Source of the DNA: Haemaphysalis longicornis
Lineage: Eukaryota; Arthropoda; Arachnida; Ixodida; Ixodidae
DNA: 64,000 bases
NCBI GenBank assembly: GCA_013339765.2
Contig: CM023457.1
Location: 56,817,745-56,881,744, forward strand
Direction: 5' to 3'
Shown: positions 20,213 through 30,874 of the stretch, in pieces
Layout: every line of letters begins with the position of its first letter
Numbering within the stretch: position 1 is the stretch's first letter
Notes under the pieces: generated by a model
The model's database searches: none
The model's input: the letters and a program-made list of their open reading frames with translations, nothing else
Told to the model about the DNA's origin: nothing
Translations under genes and position numbers: made by a program

Positions 20213-20773
20213 ATGTCAGCTAACAAAGTACCATCTATTGTTTTAACAGGGAGGGCTGTTACTGGTGTAAGCTTGCTTTTCCCAAAGGAGAAAATACAAA
20301 GAAATTGCCGAGCGCTCGTGAACGCGTGCCTCGAGGCAAACCCGCCGAGCGAAACAGCAAAATTGGAAAAAATCTTGCGGGGCGAGAAAACGGTGAGCGC
20401 TCTTGAGCGCATATCTCGCGGTGATCGCCGAGTCCCCGGTTCGTGCAGTAGCTTTAGCAAAAAAGAAAAAGAAACTCCAGCGCTAATGCTAAAGTTGTTG
20501 AGACACCCTGCATGGGAGAGGTTAACGCGGCCGGTGCATTCTCTAGAAGCCATTATGAATGATTGGAAAACATGGTACGAGTGTGCCAATCCTTCCCGAG
20601 GGACTTGCAGATCCCGCCACCTGCCTCGGGGAGACGGAGAGATGGTGAAGTCTACAATTCTGAGGATGACTTTTCATCCACCATTCACCGGAAGAGACAA
20701 CGACCCCTTCAATGTTACCGTCGACAATTACTCGCACCGAAACTATGCAAAAAACACTGATACTGGAACTTAA
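20213..20773 (+). CDS. Unidentified open frame with a possible internal exon
   Basis: From the first ATG (20213) the frame is open for 186 codons; it stays open further upstream to about 20099. It is one of the longest frames here not explained by a repeat. Inside it, an acceptor-like TCTATTGTTTTAACAG ends at 20249 and a donor-like ACG|GTGAGC lies at 20392/20393, enclosing 143 bases that encode CRALVNACLEANPPSETAK and KLEKILRGEKT. Composition looks protein-like (Lys/Glu/Leu helix pattern). I recognise no family. By rough count, about one chance frame of this length is plausible in 64 kb, so it may be spurious. Confidence 0.25.
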   Translation: MSANKVPSIVLTGRAVTGVSLLFPKEKIQRNCRALVNACLEANPPSETAKLEKILRGEKTVSALERISRGDRRVPGSCSSFSKKEKETPALMLKLLRHPAWERLTRPVHSLEAIMNDWKTWYECANPSRGTCRSRHLPRGDGEMVKSTILRMTFHPPFTGRDNDPFNVTVDNYSHRNYAKNTDTGT

Positions 20774-20779
20774 CTGTGT

Positions 20780-22410
20780 CTGGCCATACCCACCCACAAC
20801 AGTTTCGCCGTTCCAGTCTTGGGCGTGAGTGCAAGCTAACCCTATTTTTTTTTGTGCTTGCCGCCTGTAGAGCGTGCTTTGCTGTATCAGTGAGATGTCT
20901 TTTGTGGGAGCCGGCTTGCAAAGCTGAGGGCACGCAATCCGAAGCCGTTTCTATTAATTACCGCCTACGTAGGCTAACTGCAAAATCTTCGCGGTGTTGC
21001 ACTTTCCTTTTATCAGAGCCATAGCCATAATTTGTTACTTCCCGTCCATTTCTTAGATATCGCCTCTCACTAGCTTGTGTGCGCTTATTTCAAGCGCCTA
21101 AATAAAGGAGGCACCGGTGCACAATGCGGCGTGTCTCAAAAACATGACTGCTAGATAATTCGAGCTAAAAACCCCAGCACAAACGAAGGTGTCGTAACCA
21201 CAGTCCTTCACCTTCTGTAGTCGAAGACGCCGAATAAAATAAGAAGGCCAATCAGCATCCATGATTTCTGCCTCAAAACGACAAACGTCAAACGCCAGAA
21301 ATAAAATAAACTGGGATGGTACCTTCATGAGCTGACGGCAGAAAGTCTAGTGTAATAAAACCCTGTGATTAACGAGACCTAGTGATAATTTTACGTGGCT
21401 TTTTTTGTGACCGCACGTTCTCCCTCCCTGGTGGTCGGGGGGAGCTGCCCGTTAGGGGGCTTCTTTTGGCAGTAAAAAAGCCCCAACGGCATCAAAACAC
21501 ATCGGAAACCATTGCAAAGAGAACCCTTTCCATCTTTCAGACAATACCATTGTAGTTGTACAGCACAATGAGGCATTGCAGGTCTGCCAGCTAAAAACCT
21601 GACATGCACTTTAAGAATTACTCTTTGGGTTTCATCATTTTATACAATGTGTGTTAGAGGATGATGCGTAACGGGGCAAAATAATGAAGCGCATGTTCGA
21701 CCGCAAAAGCCCTATGTTGCTGCAACCGGGTTTTTGTGGAAATGGCTCGCGGAGGCCGACTGGCTGCGCGCTTCCGCACTCCCAGCCAACAAAAGCTTTC
21801 GCACTAAGAACCCCCCAACGCCCCCCTCGTAGGCCAAAAGAAGAAATAGGAGCTTTGTTTAGTCTAAAGTGCTGCGTCTGAACCTGCTGCAGAACTGTGA
21901 CATCTGCGGTTAATTACTTCGAATCCTCTTCGTGGCGCACTGCGTAGGGCGAGGTTTAACACTCTATCCTCTGCAGCCTCTCGTAATTGCTTGGGCGAGT
22001 TGAGGGGTAACCATGGATCTCCTGGATGTTCATTTAACTCGTTCAGCATGATGAGGCATACCTCACTCTGTGCAACAGTTTGTTCCTGGCTACAGATTGT
22101 ATCATAGTACAGCGAGTATATGACGGATGGGACTTCTGTATGCTATAAAGCACCCCAAATGGGGTGTACTGCTTGTGCCATTTTCCTATTACCGGCGAAC
22201 TATGCCCAATTTAAAACATGGTGTAACAAACTCGAGCGTAGGACGTCTAAAAGTATCGTACAGCTTTTTAATATTACTGCACAGCGCCTAATTCTTGTGA
22301 CACAGTCATCCGATTCATTCAATTTCTTTCATATTCGCCCGGGAAAACCCTGGAACTCCCACGAACGAGACGCGGTAACTCCGCCCACTCGCCGCTCGCC
22401 GGCAAGAATT
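20780..22410. other. No gene supported
   Basis: Frames are short. One minus-strand frame at 22049-21864 (61 codons, ATG start) reads smoothly (DPWLPLNSPKQLREAAEDR) but has no known domain and no neighbouring support. No repeat structure was recognised. Confidence 0.35.
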
Positions 22411-22411
22411 A

Positions 22412-22545
22412 CAAAAAAAAATTAGCAGTGGCTTAGCTCGGCTATGCTAGGATATGCGTATCGTGAGGAAAGGGTTCAGCTGGTTGTTCTTAGCTTTCCT
22501 GGTTGTCTGGGATTAGCCTAATATCATGCTTACTGCTGCTTCAAT
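22412..22545 (-). repeat. About 0.13 kb dispersed repeat, copy 2
   Basis: Reverse-complement partner of 14105-14250. On the plus strand it begins AATTAGCAGTGGCTTAGC and ends CATGCTTACTGCTGCTTCAA. Internal differences are scattered substitutions and one short block around CGTGAGGAAAGGG. Confidence 0.7.
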
Positions 22546-22655
22546 GACCACACACACGATATCCGCATTATGTGACACATGTACATTTATCAAGCGGCTC
22601 TGGAGCGGCGTCCCCCAATTGCCCCAGAGCTAAGCTGTTCCACAGGCGCACGCCC

Positions 22656-22686
22656 TTGTTATTGTTGTTGTTTTTGTTGTTGTTCA
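22656..22686. repeat. TTG microsatellite
   Basis: TGT TAT TGT TGT TGT TTT TGT TGT TG, an imperfect (TTG)n run. Confidence 0.8.
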
Positions 22687-23225
22687 TTTGTTTGCGGCGC
22701 ATACCCACTTGGGGATTGGCCAGAATCGGGGGCTTTTTTTGGGGCTAATGTGCCCGATTTAGAAACTAAGATTTAGAAAAAAAACTTTTTTTACAATAAT
22801 CGCACAACAAATATGGAATTTGTAGAAGAAAAGTTGCACTATGCAGGAAAATTTTCAAGAAAAGGCTATGCGGGAATTTGGAAGAAAAGGCTCTTCTTTC
22901 GTGTGTGTACAGCTCAAATAAACTCAAGAAGAGCGGCTAACAGGGTAGGCGCCTTGTCTCTGAGACGTAGGTGTGGACGGCTGTAACCAAATTCCTGTGA
23001 GTAAACCCAAGCGAAATGGCACCAAACGAAAGTAATACCGGCATTGAAAGGGTAAGTCCAAGGCGGTGAATTGGCTCCGCGAGGTATTTTTTTCTCATTA
23101 AAGAGAAACCACGGAAGTAGAAGTTGAGCTGTGGAACTCTACAACGTAAGCTAGTTAAAGTAACCTCGCATTGGCGAGATTCGCAACATCGGGAGTTCCA
23201 CGCATATGCCAAATGGGCATAATCA

Positions 23226-23600
23226 TCAAAGGAGGTGATGACACCCTCCTGCCTCCTCGTCAGACGTTGATGCCGACGTATCCGTGCTTTCCCGGGCCCG
23301 TATAGAGGGAAATGAACAGACGTCGATCGGAGGGCCGTCTAGTGATGACCGCGCTAAAGAGTCTGCTTCTTCATTCAGCCATAACCCTTTTTGCCCAGGC
23401 ACCCATATCAGTCGGATTTCTCTTAAGTGGGATAGAACCATAAAACCAAATGTGCGAAGAAGAGCTGAATTTGTGGCGGACATCAAAGCGGAGCAAACAG
23501 CTAATGAATCAGACACAATTACGACATTGATTATCTAAGAGGTATGTTTTTTAATGCTAGACTATTGCCATAACCTCAGCATGGAAGATTGGGGTGAAGT
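23226..23600 (-). pseudogene. LINE RNase H domain remnant
   Basis: The minus strand encodes FHAEVMAIV (23604-23578 region), a frame break with in-frame stops, then NVVIVSDSLAVCSALMSA and IRLIWVPGQKGLWLNEEADS with LARSSLDGPPI. These are the RNase H landmarks of LINEs: the Glu in H-A-E, the Asp in V-S-D-S, and the final Asp in N-E-x-A-D-S. The reverse transcriptase upstream is absent. A stop (TAG) lies a few codons before NVVIV, and a frameshift separates the first piece, so it is non-functional. It belongs to the same broad LINE type as the remnants at 7.1 and 38.6 kb. Confidence 0.75.
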
Positions 23601-23639
23601 CCAGCCGGTGTTGCTGCGACGCACGAGCCATCGGTTCCA

Positions 23640-23770
23640 CACCCGGCCACCCCTCTCATGATCATCAAGTGGACCGGGCCGCCACGTGCCGCGCTCGCGC
23701 AGCACGGCTCTTCAGGAGCCACGCGAAACCGCTCAACCTCAGCCAGTGCGTCGCTCACGCTACAAAATAA
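23640..23770 (-). repeat. Fragment of the GC-rich promoter-like repeat
   Basis: On the minus strand, GACGCACTGGC at about 23752-23742 and GGTTTCGCGTGGCTCCTG, AAGAGCCGTGCTGCGC at 23733-23693 match 13865-13985 in the same order. The intervening segment is shorter here. It lies directly upstream of the RNase H remnant. Confidence 0.5.
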
Positions 23771-23989
23771 AACCTCCGCCGCCCAGCTTTCGTCGAAGCT
23801 TCGAATGCATTCGAGGGGGTGAGCGTAGCTTTGCCAGTGCTAAGGCGCGCCGATGATTCCAAAAGGGAGAAAGAGGAAAGTTGTGCGCTCGACGGCGGGG
23901 GGCGCGTTGTGCGTTGTTCTTTTCTCTCTCTCTCCGCGCCAGCGCAGTTATAAATAGAGAATCCGTGCGGTACAAATTAGCAAAATGGA

Positions 23990-24160
23990 GAGACTAGCTA
24001 GTTGGTGAACATCCATGAGTGAAATTTTAAACGCAAGCTGACACAGTCACGACAAAGGGAAACGACCCCCAGCGCTGTGTCAGTTGGCTGTCAGTTGGCC
24101 TGTGTCAGCGCCGGTGTCCTGTGTCAGTTGGCGCTTAAGTTTCGCTCAGAGACAAATTAG
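23990..24160. mobile_element. Fold-back (inverted repeat) element
   Basis: The left arm at 24005-24045 (GAGTGAAATTTTAAACGCAAG, then CTGACACAG) pairs with the right arm at 24118-24155 (CTGTGTCAGTTGGCGCTTAAG, then TTTCGCTCA) with several mismatches. The centre contains further TGTGTCAGTTGGC repeats and AGCGCTGTGTC. Such structures are usual for MITE-like elements. No target duplication was recognised. Confidence 0.5.
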
Positions 24161-24393
24161 TTACGTTTGGAAGTCGTGATGTGACAGCGGCTTATGCCAG
24201 TGTGTGCCCCACCATCGGCGACGCGCGCCCTGGAGGACTCGAGCGTAGTCCCGGGGCCCCGAATCACCCTGATCGTCTCGGCGGCCTGGCCTACGACGAA
24301 GCCACACTTCACAGGTAGCCGAATCCCCTCCGACAGCGGTACATCGTCTGGCCCAATTTGCAAATATTCTGGGGCTTTGTCTTTCATATCCAT
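24157..24393 (-). CDS. Unidentified 78-codon frame
   Basis: It starts with an ATG at 24393 and ends at 24157. The central part is GC-rich at third positions (for example GGC TTC GTC GTA GGC CAG GCC GCC GAG ACG) and reads LPVKCGFVVGQAAETIRVI. That bias contrasts with the AT-rich flanks and hints at a former coding sequence. No domain is recognised, no splice sites stand out, and it ends just beside a fold-back element, so a transposon origin is equally possible. Confidence 0.25.
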   Translation of the reverse strand: MDMKDKAPEYLQIGPDDVPLSEGIRLPVKCGFVVGQAAETIRVIRGPGTTLESSRARVADGGAHTGISRCHITTSKRN

Positions 24394-24665
24394 CGAACTG
24401 TTTTTCTTTTCGTTAACTATTCTACCTCGCGATATTCATTGTTAAAGCCCCTTGTTGTACTTTTCCTATTTGAACTGTCTCCCGCATTGTCATTCGATTT
24501 AAATTTGCCGCTCGTTAACGCTACATTCCTCGCGCGTGCACAGTGCTTTGCCTGTTCAAATATATCTTTTTTTGTTGTTCCTTTCAAGGTGCTGACTCAT
24601 TCTTACCGCTCCGGTCGGCGAGAGCCGTACATCAGACGGCCACTTCTTCGTCACCTGCGCCCTGT

Positions 24666-24709
24666 AGATTGGGGGGGTTGTTTGGTCGCCCTAGACAACT
24701 CCCCAATCT
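24666..24709. repeat. Short hairpin
   Basis: AGATTGGGGGGGTTGT pairs with ACAACTCCCCAATCT across a loop of about 13 bases. It is short and may be chance or a MITE tip. Confidence 0.4.
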
Positions 24710-24926
24710 TCTAACAGCGCACCCTATTAAGGAAACGGTGACAATTTCTGGCGTCCGCACAGGACATCTGTGTGAGCGTTAAGGAAGAGGAAAAGCCTGG
24801 AAATTTTGGGACGTAGATTGCTCCTTTTCTTTTGAGTTGGTGCTCCGTTGTTACCTTTCTCTGTGTAGATATACCTAGCTGTAGGGTAGAGTTTTTGGTG
24901 GCTAGATTGCGATACATTTGCAATCA

Positions 24927-25190
24927 TGGATTTAGAGAAAATGTAGCGTTGGGCTGCCCGCTGGGCCTGTCAGGGGCCGAACTACGAAAGTGGGTCGCTC
25001 AAAAAAAAAAGAAGAAAACCAGAAAGTTGAGATAGCAAGACAGGCAGCACGAGAAGAGGCTTAGAGAGCTGAAAGAGAACGCCCTAGATGAGAGTGTGCC
25101 CGATATTGCGGGGAAGTGTCTGAAGAAACCGTTGTCTTTTCCGAAAGACACTGAGAGAAGCACGCTTATTGTGAAGGAAGACCCAGTTTT
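24927..25190 (+). pseudogene. Gag-like start of a retrotransposon, broken
   Basis: An ATG at 24927 begins MDLEKM and then a stop; after a frame change the sequence reads LGCPLGLSGAELRKWVA, a run of Lys, then in another frame ENQKVEIARQAAREEA. The order Met-Asp-Leu-Glu-Lys, Gly-Leu-Ser-Gly-x-Glu-Leu-x-x-Trp-Val, and an Arg/Glu/Ala coiled coil is what I recall from gag-like proteins of tick retrotransposons. At least three frame breaks are present. The downstream open frames (25250-25705 on plus, 25621-25166 on minus) may be the rest, but I could not assign them a domain. Confidence 0.45.
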
Positions 25191-25709
25191 AAAAGGCCAA
25201 CTCTCTGGGCAAACTGCGCCGTGGCGTAGCTGACAGCTCGAGGAGTAAAGGGACCGACACTGCGGTCAAGGTTGAGGTCCCCGTGCGAAGCGGAGCCGCA
25301 CTCCGCATAGAGGGCTCGCCCTACATCAGCGTGGCGACGATCCAGCAACTTCAGCCGTGGGGGAAAAGAAACAAACCCCCCGTCACGAAAGAAGAGCCAG
25401 TTATCGGTTAACCCCGATTTGATGTCTCGGATATAGGCGAAACCGTGCCCGTCGTAAACGTGCACCGGCAAAAGCGAAGCTGGCACGCTTTCCCGGGGCT
25501 CAAAATCTGCGACGGAGCCGCCTCGAAGGAAAAGCGCGGGGGGTTTTGCGAAGAAGAAGTCATTGAAAATCCCTGTTTGAAAAGCCGGAAAGCAGCTGAG
25601 CTGCCGGAAGAAGAAGCGCATGGTTCATCTCGATCGTATGAGCAAACGTCTCTACCGGCATTGCTCACATCGGGCAGGTGTGTAGGAGCGCCATTCTGTT
25701 ACTAGCTGC

Positions 25710-28700
25710 TCGAACGTTCACCTGACGAAGGCCTAGGCACGGGAGCAATTTTCTGTCCCCGGGTATCGCGGCGACGCGAAGGGGTTTGTCGTTTCGTGTG
25801 ACACTAGAATACGGATTTCTCGAACAGAAAGTGCCGCAGGATCAGCTAAGAAAGCGCCGATCAGGTATGCATGTGTTGTATGAGTGGAATTGTACGACCG
25901 ATTTGTATTTTGGCGCAGTTGTGCTGTACCTGAACATTGTATTCATTGTCTATGCGAAGTTTGTATTTATGTCGTCATGTCGTCAGCCTGGCTGTACGTT
26001 GTGTATTCACCGACGTAGTTGCGTCTTGCGTGAACTCTGACATCACTGGTTGTACAGTACATACTCTGTGTATTATTGGCGTTAGTAGTTGTGGCATTGC
26101 TGGCACTAGTTCGCAAGCCACCTGTTACACAACAAATTGTGCTCTACCAATGGCGAATCACGGGGCCTTCGCAACCACCCTAGTGGTGGCCACGGTAAAT
26201 TCGCCTTTGCTATAGAGCACTAATGAGAAATCGAAGAAGCAGAGCGTGCATCTGGCGACAAAACGGCTACTGAAGAACCTCTCCAGATAAAGGGTGGCTA
26301 AAGTGAAAGGGAAGGAATGGCCACCTTTGTCCGTTTATAGCAATAACCGAAGGCTGTAGCAGAGGTATATCTTGGGGAACTGCACTCGAAACTTAATTGC
26401 GTAGTGGAAGTTATAACATGCGGCTTTTGGTAGCACTAGGCAAGTACCATTGTTTTTTTTTTACGGCATCACAAACCAGGATTTGGTGCAGTGGAACGCG
26501 TTATCCGTCCGAAACGCCGCTGTATTCGAGTGCATTGCGGTGTGTCATCGTTAAACCACGACGCGTAAGAAAAGTATAGCAGAGAACACTTTAACGTATG
26601 GGAGAGCTTGTTAATATTCCTTGACCAATTGCCGTTAAGCTGGAAAGACATACCGCGCTTGACAGTAGACTGAACTGAGAGGGAAAATGCCCTTTTCATT
26701 TGCTTATTTTCTTTGGAGCATAGCAGCGTTTGTAGTCATGCAAGCGCTCCAACAGTCACGAAAGCTGCCATATTCAGGTTCTAACAGAAAGCTACTCCAC
26801 CTTAGTGGCTCCATATTGTCAGAACGGGGAAGCTTCCACCACTCACCCCCAACACTCGAATGACTGGCAAGCGGAGTTGAAGGGCCGAGGATAGCACGAC
26901 GAAGGAAGCTTGCGATGGTACATACCTGCGACAAGAGAAGACATTGCCATGTATAAGGAAAGAAGCAAATTATTGCACCACGAGAAAAATACAAATCGCC
27001 GAAATAAATACGTATTTGCTTTCATTGGGAAGCCGTATTTCGAATGCTTCCTGAGCACCAATGAAACCAAACGGAGTCATCCGCAGGATGGCCAAGTGAA
27101 ATATATCTTTTATTCCGAGATATGGTTGTAATGTGGACCCATACGGGTTTCAAGAGTAGGGACGGCCATACTTGTAGTTTCTTTGTTTTCCTTCCTCTTC
27201 CCCAGCGCTGACCATCCTCAGGAGTGTCTGGCTGAAAATACTGTAAGTCGTCTGAATCTCTAATGGCACCTTTCCTAAAAGAATAACAACTAATCTTCCC
27301 CACTACTCTTTCTTTAAGAGCCTATTTCCTGTTGGCCCAGACCGTTACTTAAGGGTCGATTCTGTTTACTGAATAACATGCCTCGAAACTCGAAGCAACA
27401 TTTTTTGCACCTTACTGAATGCAGTGAAGTGTCTAGTAGTGGCGAGCGTGGCTTCAAGGTAAAAACACGAAGTTTTAGAGGCAGATACAAGCCAAAGGTG
27501 TAACTACAAGTTCTCCTTCCCCTTGTTATAGAGTCCTAAGCTTCAGCCTAGTTTGTTCTCGACCGCTCCTATCTATTCGCATACGCAAAACTTCCGCGCA
27601 CCAACTGTCTTTCGAGTTTTTTTCCGCGTCCCTTATGGTCTGGCATAGTATCTGGCATAGTATCTAAATGCAACAATGTTGTTGGTCAAGCAATGAACAA
27701 GCAACCACCGTGCTCCAACGTCAACGTACTGCAGTCCAAATGCCGCTACCACAAGGCGCGGTTGCTTTCTCCATCCGCCTTGCGCTCATAATGGCGCGGC
27801 TTCAGCGTGCATTAGTCTTAGCCGGCTAGAAAGGCATGGGCTTAGCGGAAACTTCCCCCGGAGTGTGTACACGAACACCGGGATGCTAGAGAAGTGGTTC
27901 GAATGGCTGAGAGTGTTATGAATTCCTTACGACCTTCTGACGAGCAACCTTCAGTTGTCGGTAACCCAGGGCCCATAATCATGCATGAAGTGGTGTACGT
28001 GCTGGTGGCCACCGCAAATGGTGTACGAAATCAGCGATAGCTGTGGTGCGATGCATTAACAATTTACATTAGGCTTACAACTGCGGCCTCGGTTACAACG
28101 AAGTTTCACTTACCCTCGCGTTGATGAACATACACCCCGCGGGAGAACCTCACTTGGAAATGTGCTCCTCGCTTTTGGCGATAATGTTGACGTCGATCTC
28201 TCAAGAAGAGGTTCAGTTTCTCGAAATTAGTTCTGGACTGGATGCTAATTCGTTTCTCCCGTACGAAGCGGGGTCAACGGTAGCCGGACCGAAAGGCATG
28301 AGTTGTGTTCTAGATTGCAATACACTCGGGCTGCAGCAGCAACCCACTCTTTTTTTGTTCTTAATTGCAATTTCCCTGTTGGTGTGCCCAGTCGTAAGGA
28401 TTTATTTGCCCTCGTGTTAAATACAAAGTACACCCATTCGTGCAGTGATGAGACTAAATTACACAGATGCTGACAGGCTGACAGGTGGCTCTGTATAAAG
28501 ATGGTAGGGTTGGCTAGCTATTTTTTACTCTCTACAGCGTTCGTTACAGGCAAGGTGTTCTTGTCCCCACTAAATTTCCAAATAAAAAATCTAAGCAGAG
28601 TTATACTAAAATTGTTCTAAAATGTTTTTTTTATTGAATTCAGTTCTCGGCGATGAAAAAAGATAGACAGAAAGAAATAGAGTATTTTTAAGGATGGAAA

Positions 28701-28900
28701 GCACAGAGGGGTTGGCCTGATTATGTTTGGCACTCCGTGGTGTGCAAAGGGGAAGAAAAAAAAGATCACGTGGGCTGAGTGTGACAGGTATGATAATTGT
28801 GACGGGGATGAGCTCTCCCATCAGCACAGCCAAATCCGCGTTTCTACCCTCCTCCCCCTCCAAGATTGAACCTGGCATATAGCGCTCACCAGCTGCATTC
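25710..28900. other. No gene supported
   Basis: Frames up to about 100 codons occur without recognisable domains. A 12 bp direct duplication (TCTGGCATAGTA) lies at 27639-27662. The hairpin at 26139-26220 is listed separately. Otherwise plain sequence. Confidence 0.4.
26139..26220. mobile_element. 82 bp inverted-repeat element or hairpin
   Basis: GTGCTCTACCAATGGCGAAT at the left pairs with the reverse of ATTCGCCTTTGCTATAGAGC at the right, and the middle CACCCTAGTGGTG is itself palindromic. Nearly the whole 82 bases can fold into one imperfect stem. A small MITE or a structured transcript element are both possible. Flanks show no clear duplication. Confidence 0.45.
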
Positions 28901-28915
28901 TATGCGGCTAACCTC

Positions 28916-29165
28916 CTCATACCCCTGTCGTATCCACCTAGAAGGCGAACATTTGGCGCAGGATCCGGACCAGCACGTATTACCTCCACACCACTTTCAC
29001 CCTCATATCCCCATCCCTCTAAGACACTTAGCCAGAAGTCTGTAACATCTCCCACCACTTACCACTTATTCTTTTGTCCAACACAACTCACAGCCTCCAC
29101 CAAACCCAACCCTTGAGCAGTGGGAGGTCGCGCTGACCCACTCATCTCCGAAAAAACAGCAAGCC
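28916..29165 (+). pseudogene. Tick LINE C-terminal remnant
   Basis: The frame reads ANIWRRIRTSTYYLHTTFT, LISPSL, stops, PEVCNISHHL, and after a shift PNPTLEQWEVALTHSSPKK from 29100. This is the order found in the tick LINEs at 16.3, 33.0 and 58.5 kb: Trp-Arg-Arg-Leu-x-Thr, a Cys/His stretch, then Glu-Gln-Trp-Glu. The last part runs without a stop into unrelated frame up to 29498, so the 3' end of the LINE has been lost or replaced after about 29165. Confidence 0.65.
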
Positions 29166-29169
29166 CCCG

Positions 29170-29735
29170 TGTTTAGCCTTGGAAGCAGCGCTGAATCACG
29201 GCCTCCTGATCGTAGATGCGGAACTCTTCTGTTTACTGCTACTACTTTCTTGCAGAAGTGTGCTCTTGCTAACGATAAGTGTTTTTCTGAGTTGTGCAAG
29301 GTCTGTTTCTGTGTGTCCTCATATGTAGCATTCATTGGACAGATGTCCTGTAAAAGCAGGGGCTGTTCTTCTGGCTCGAGCGGTTGGAGCTTTGTCAATA
29401 TGCTAACTAATAGCCTTTACATTCTTGTGAGCACACCGGAACACTCTGTACTTCCCATGTGCAAAACTGCAACTTTTTTTTTCAGTACATGCACATAGTA
29501 CAGAAATCCACAGGCAACAAGCTAAAGTTATAGAATCCAAAGCAACAAGCAGCCCCATGATGTTTATATCTTTGTTAAAAGAATGTATTTTTTCTATCAA
29601 ATCCTTGTCTTCGGAGCTTCACCCTTTTACGCTGCCCTACGCTCCTACTTAGACCTGTTGATGAGGAAGCTGCTAAAATTCGCGGTCGTTTCCCTTCAAA
29701 GAAGAGGGGATGGGAACAAACTTTTTATTCTGTTA
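29170..29735. other. No gene seen
   Basis: A plus frame continues to 29498 from the LINE remnant, but it is rich in Cys/Ser/Phe and resembles no domain. Nothing else was seen. Confidence 0.4.
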
Positions 29736-29748
29736 TAGAACTTGCAGA

Positions 29749-29996
29749 TTGATTGATTGATTTATTGATTGTAGGGTTTAACGCGCCGACGCAACGCAGG
29801 TGATGAGGCGCGCCGTAGAGGAGGGCTCCGGATTAATTTCACCACCTGGCGATCTTTAATGTGCGCCGAAATCTCGTACACACGGGCGTTTTTGCTTTTA
29901 GCCTCCATCAGAAAAGCGGCCGCCGCGACCGGGAATGGAACCTGCGACCTCGTGCTCAGCAGCGAAACGCCTTAGCCACTGAGCCACCGCGCGGGC
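29749..29996 (-). mobile_element. Full-length Ruka-type SINE with target duplication
   Basis: On the minus strand it begins with a tRNA-like head: GCGGTGGCTCAGTGGCTAAG (A box region), CTGAGCACGAGGTCGC, and AGGTTCCATTCCC (B box, near GGTTCGAATCC). The body and a GATT-repeat tail follow. The tail is at 29749-29770 on the plus strand. The element is flanked by perfect 10 bp direct repeats AACTTGCAGA at 29739-29748 and 29997-30006. This is the best-preserved SINE in the window and was inserted relatively recently. Confidence 0.93.
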
Positions 29997-30116
29997 AACT
30001 TGCAGAACTCAAGTCTAGCCGTTGATCGCGCGTTGGTGAACGCTAAAGTTTTCAACTTTTAATTTCTCTTCTCTTAGACTGGGGATGCGCAATAACGGGA
30101 CGAATATACCTACGCG

Positions 30117-30341
30117 ATGTCAGTAGCAAACTGCCCAGAGATTTCAGTGTACACGTCACCATTATGCCGCAAAAACAAAGGAAAAAAATGTCTACTCCCC
30201 ACGTGCGCTCCGTTGATTAACTTCTTTTCATGCTCGTATTCATCGCACGGTGACGATACGGTCTGTTTACTCCACCAAATGCATTCGCCTTGTGTATTGC
30301 GAACACTAGCCAGCCATCCGTATCCAAGGTCAGGCCTGTGA
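30117..30341 (-). CDS. Candidate terminal exon of an unknown gene
   Basis: On the minus strand a strong acceptor-like TCCTTGTTTTCACAG sits just before the segment (30327 upward). The frame then reads PDLGYGWLASVRNTQGECIW, WSKQTVSSPCDEYEHEKKL and NGDVYTEISGQFATDIA, ending in TAG at about 30117. The composition is balanced, with Trp, Cys and acidic residues, and is more protein-like than most frames here. I do not recognise the family. The TAG is followed by GTATAT, which could also be read as a weak donor. It may still be chance. Confidence 0.25.
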
Positions 30342-30802
30342 AAACAAGGATTTAATAGGATAGCCAATCCCCGCGAAAATAAAAGTACCACGCGCATCTT
30401 ACTTTTTGTGAACAGAACATTGTACAAAAATTTAAAGGAAAAATAAAACAGAGAGTCCATGACTTTGACAGCTCTAATTTCGAGGCTGGCGAATAGACAA
30501 ACAAAGTGCTCCCTTAAAGGACGACGGCGCGGATTTATGGCGGATTGACAATGATTGTACCGGTGTTTTGTACGCACCTCCATGTTCGTGGTACACTGCC
30601 TTTTGGTGGGCTCCCCGGATTATATTTAGGCGACCTTAAGTGCGGTCAACGATAGAGGCAGCTGAAGAGAGACAGCTGGCGACGCAAGAACACGTGCCAT
30701 GAACCGATTGGGGGACGCCAAAATTGCACGGTGGCAGAATGGACAAACGACACGACTATAATATAGAACGACACTTCGGAAGAAGATATCCCATGACCAG
30801 GA

Positions 30803-30874
30803 ACCACCACCACCACCACCATCATCAGAGGCCGCAGCTCCACCGCTACCACCACCACCGCCATCATCATCATA
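30803..30874. repeat. CCA/CAT triplet microsatellite
   Basis: Two blocks of ACC ACC and ATC ATC triplets (30803-30827 and 30841-30874) separated by a short GC-rich spacer. Confidence 0.85.

Noticed and set aside
24666..24709. Hairpin considered as a transcription terminator
   Set aside because: The DNA is eukaryotic and no gene ends beside it; bacterial-type terminators do not apply.
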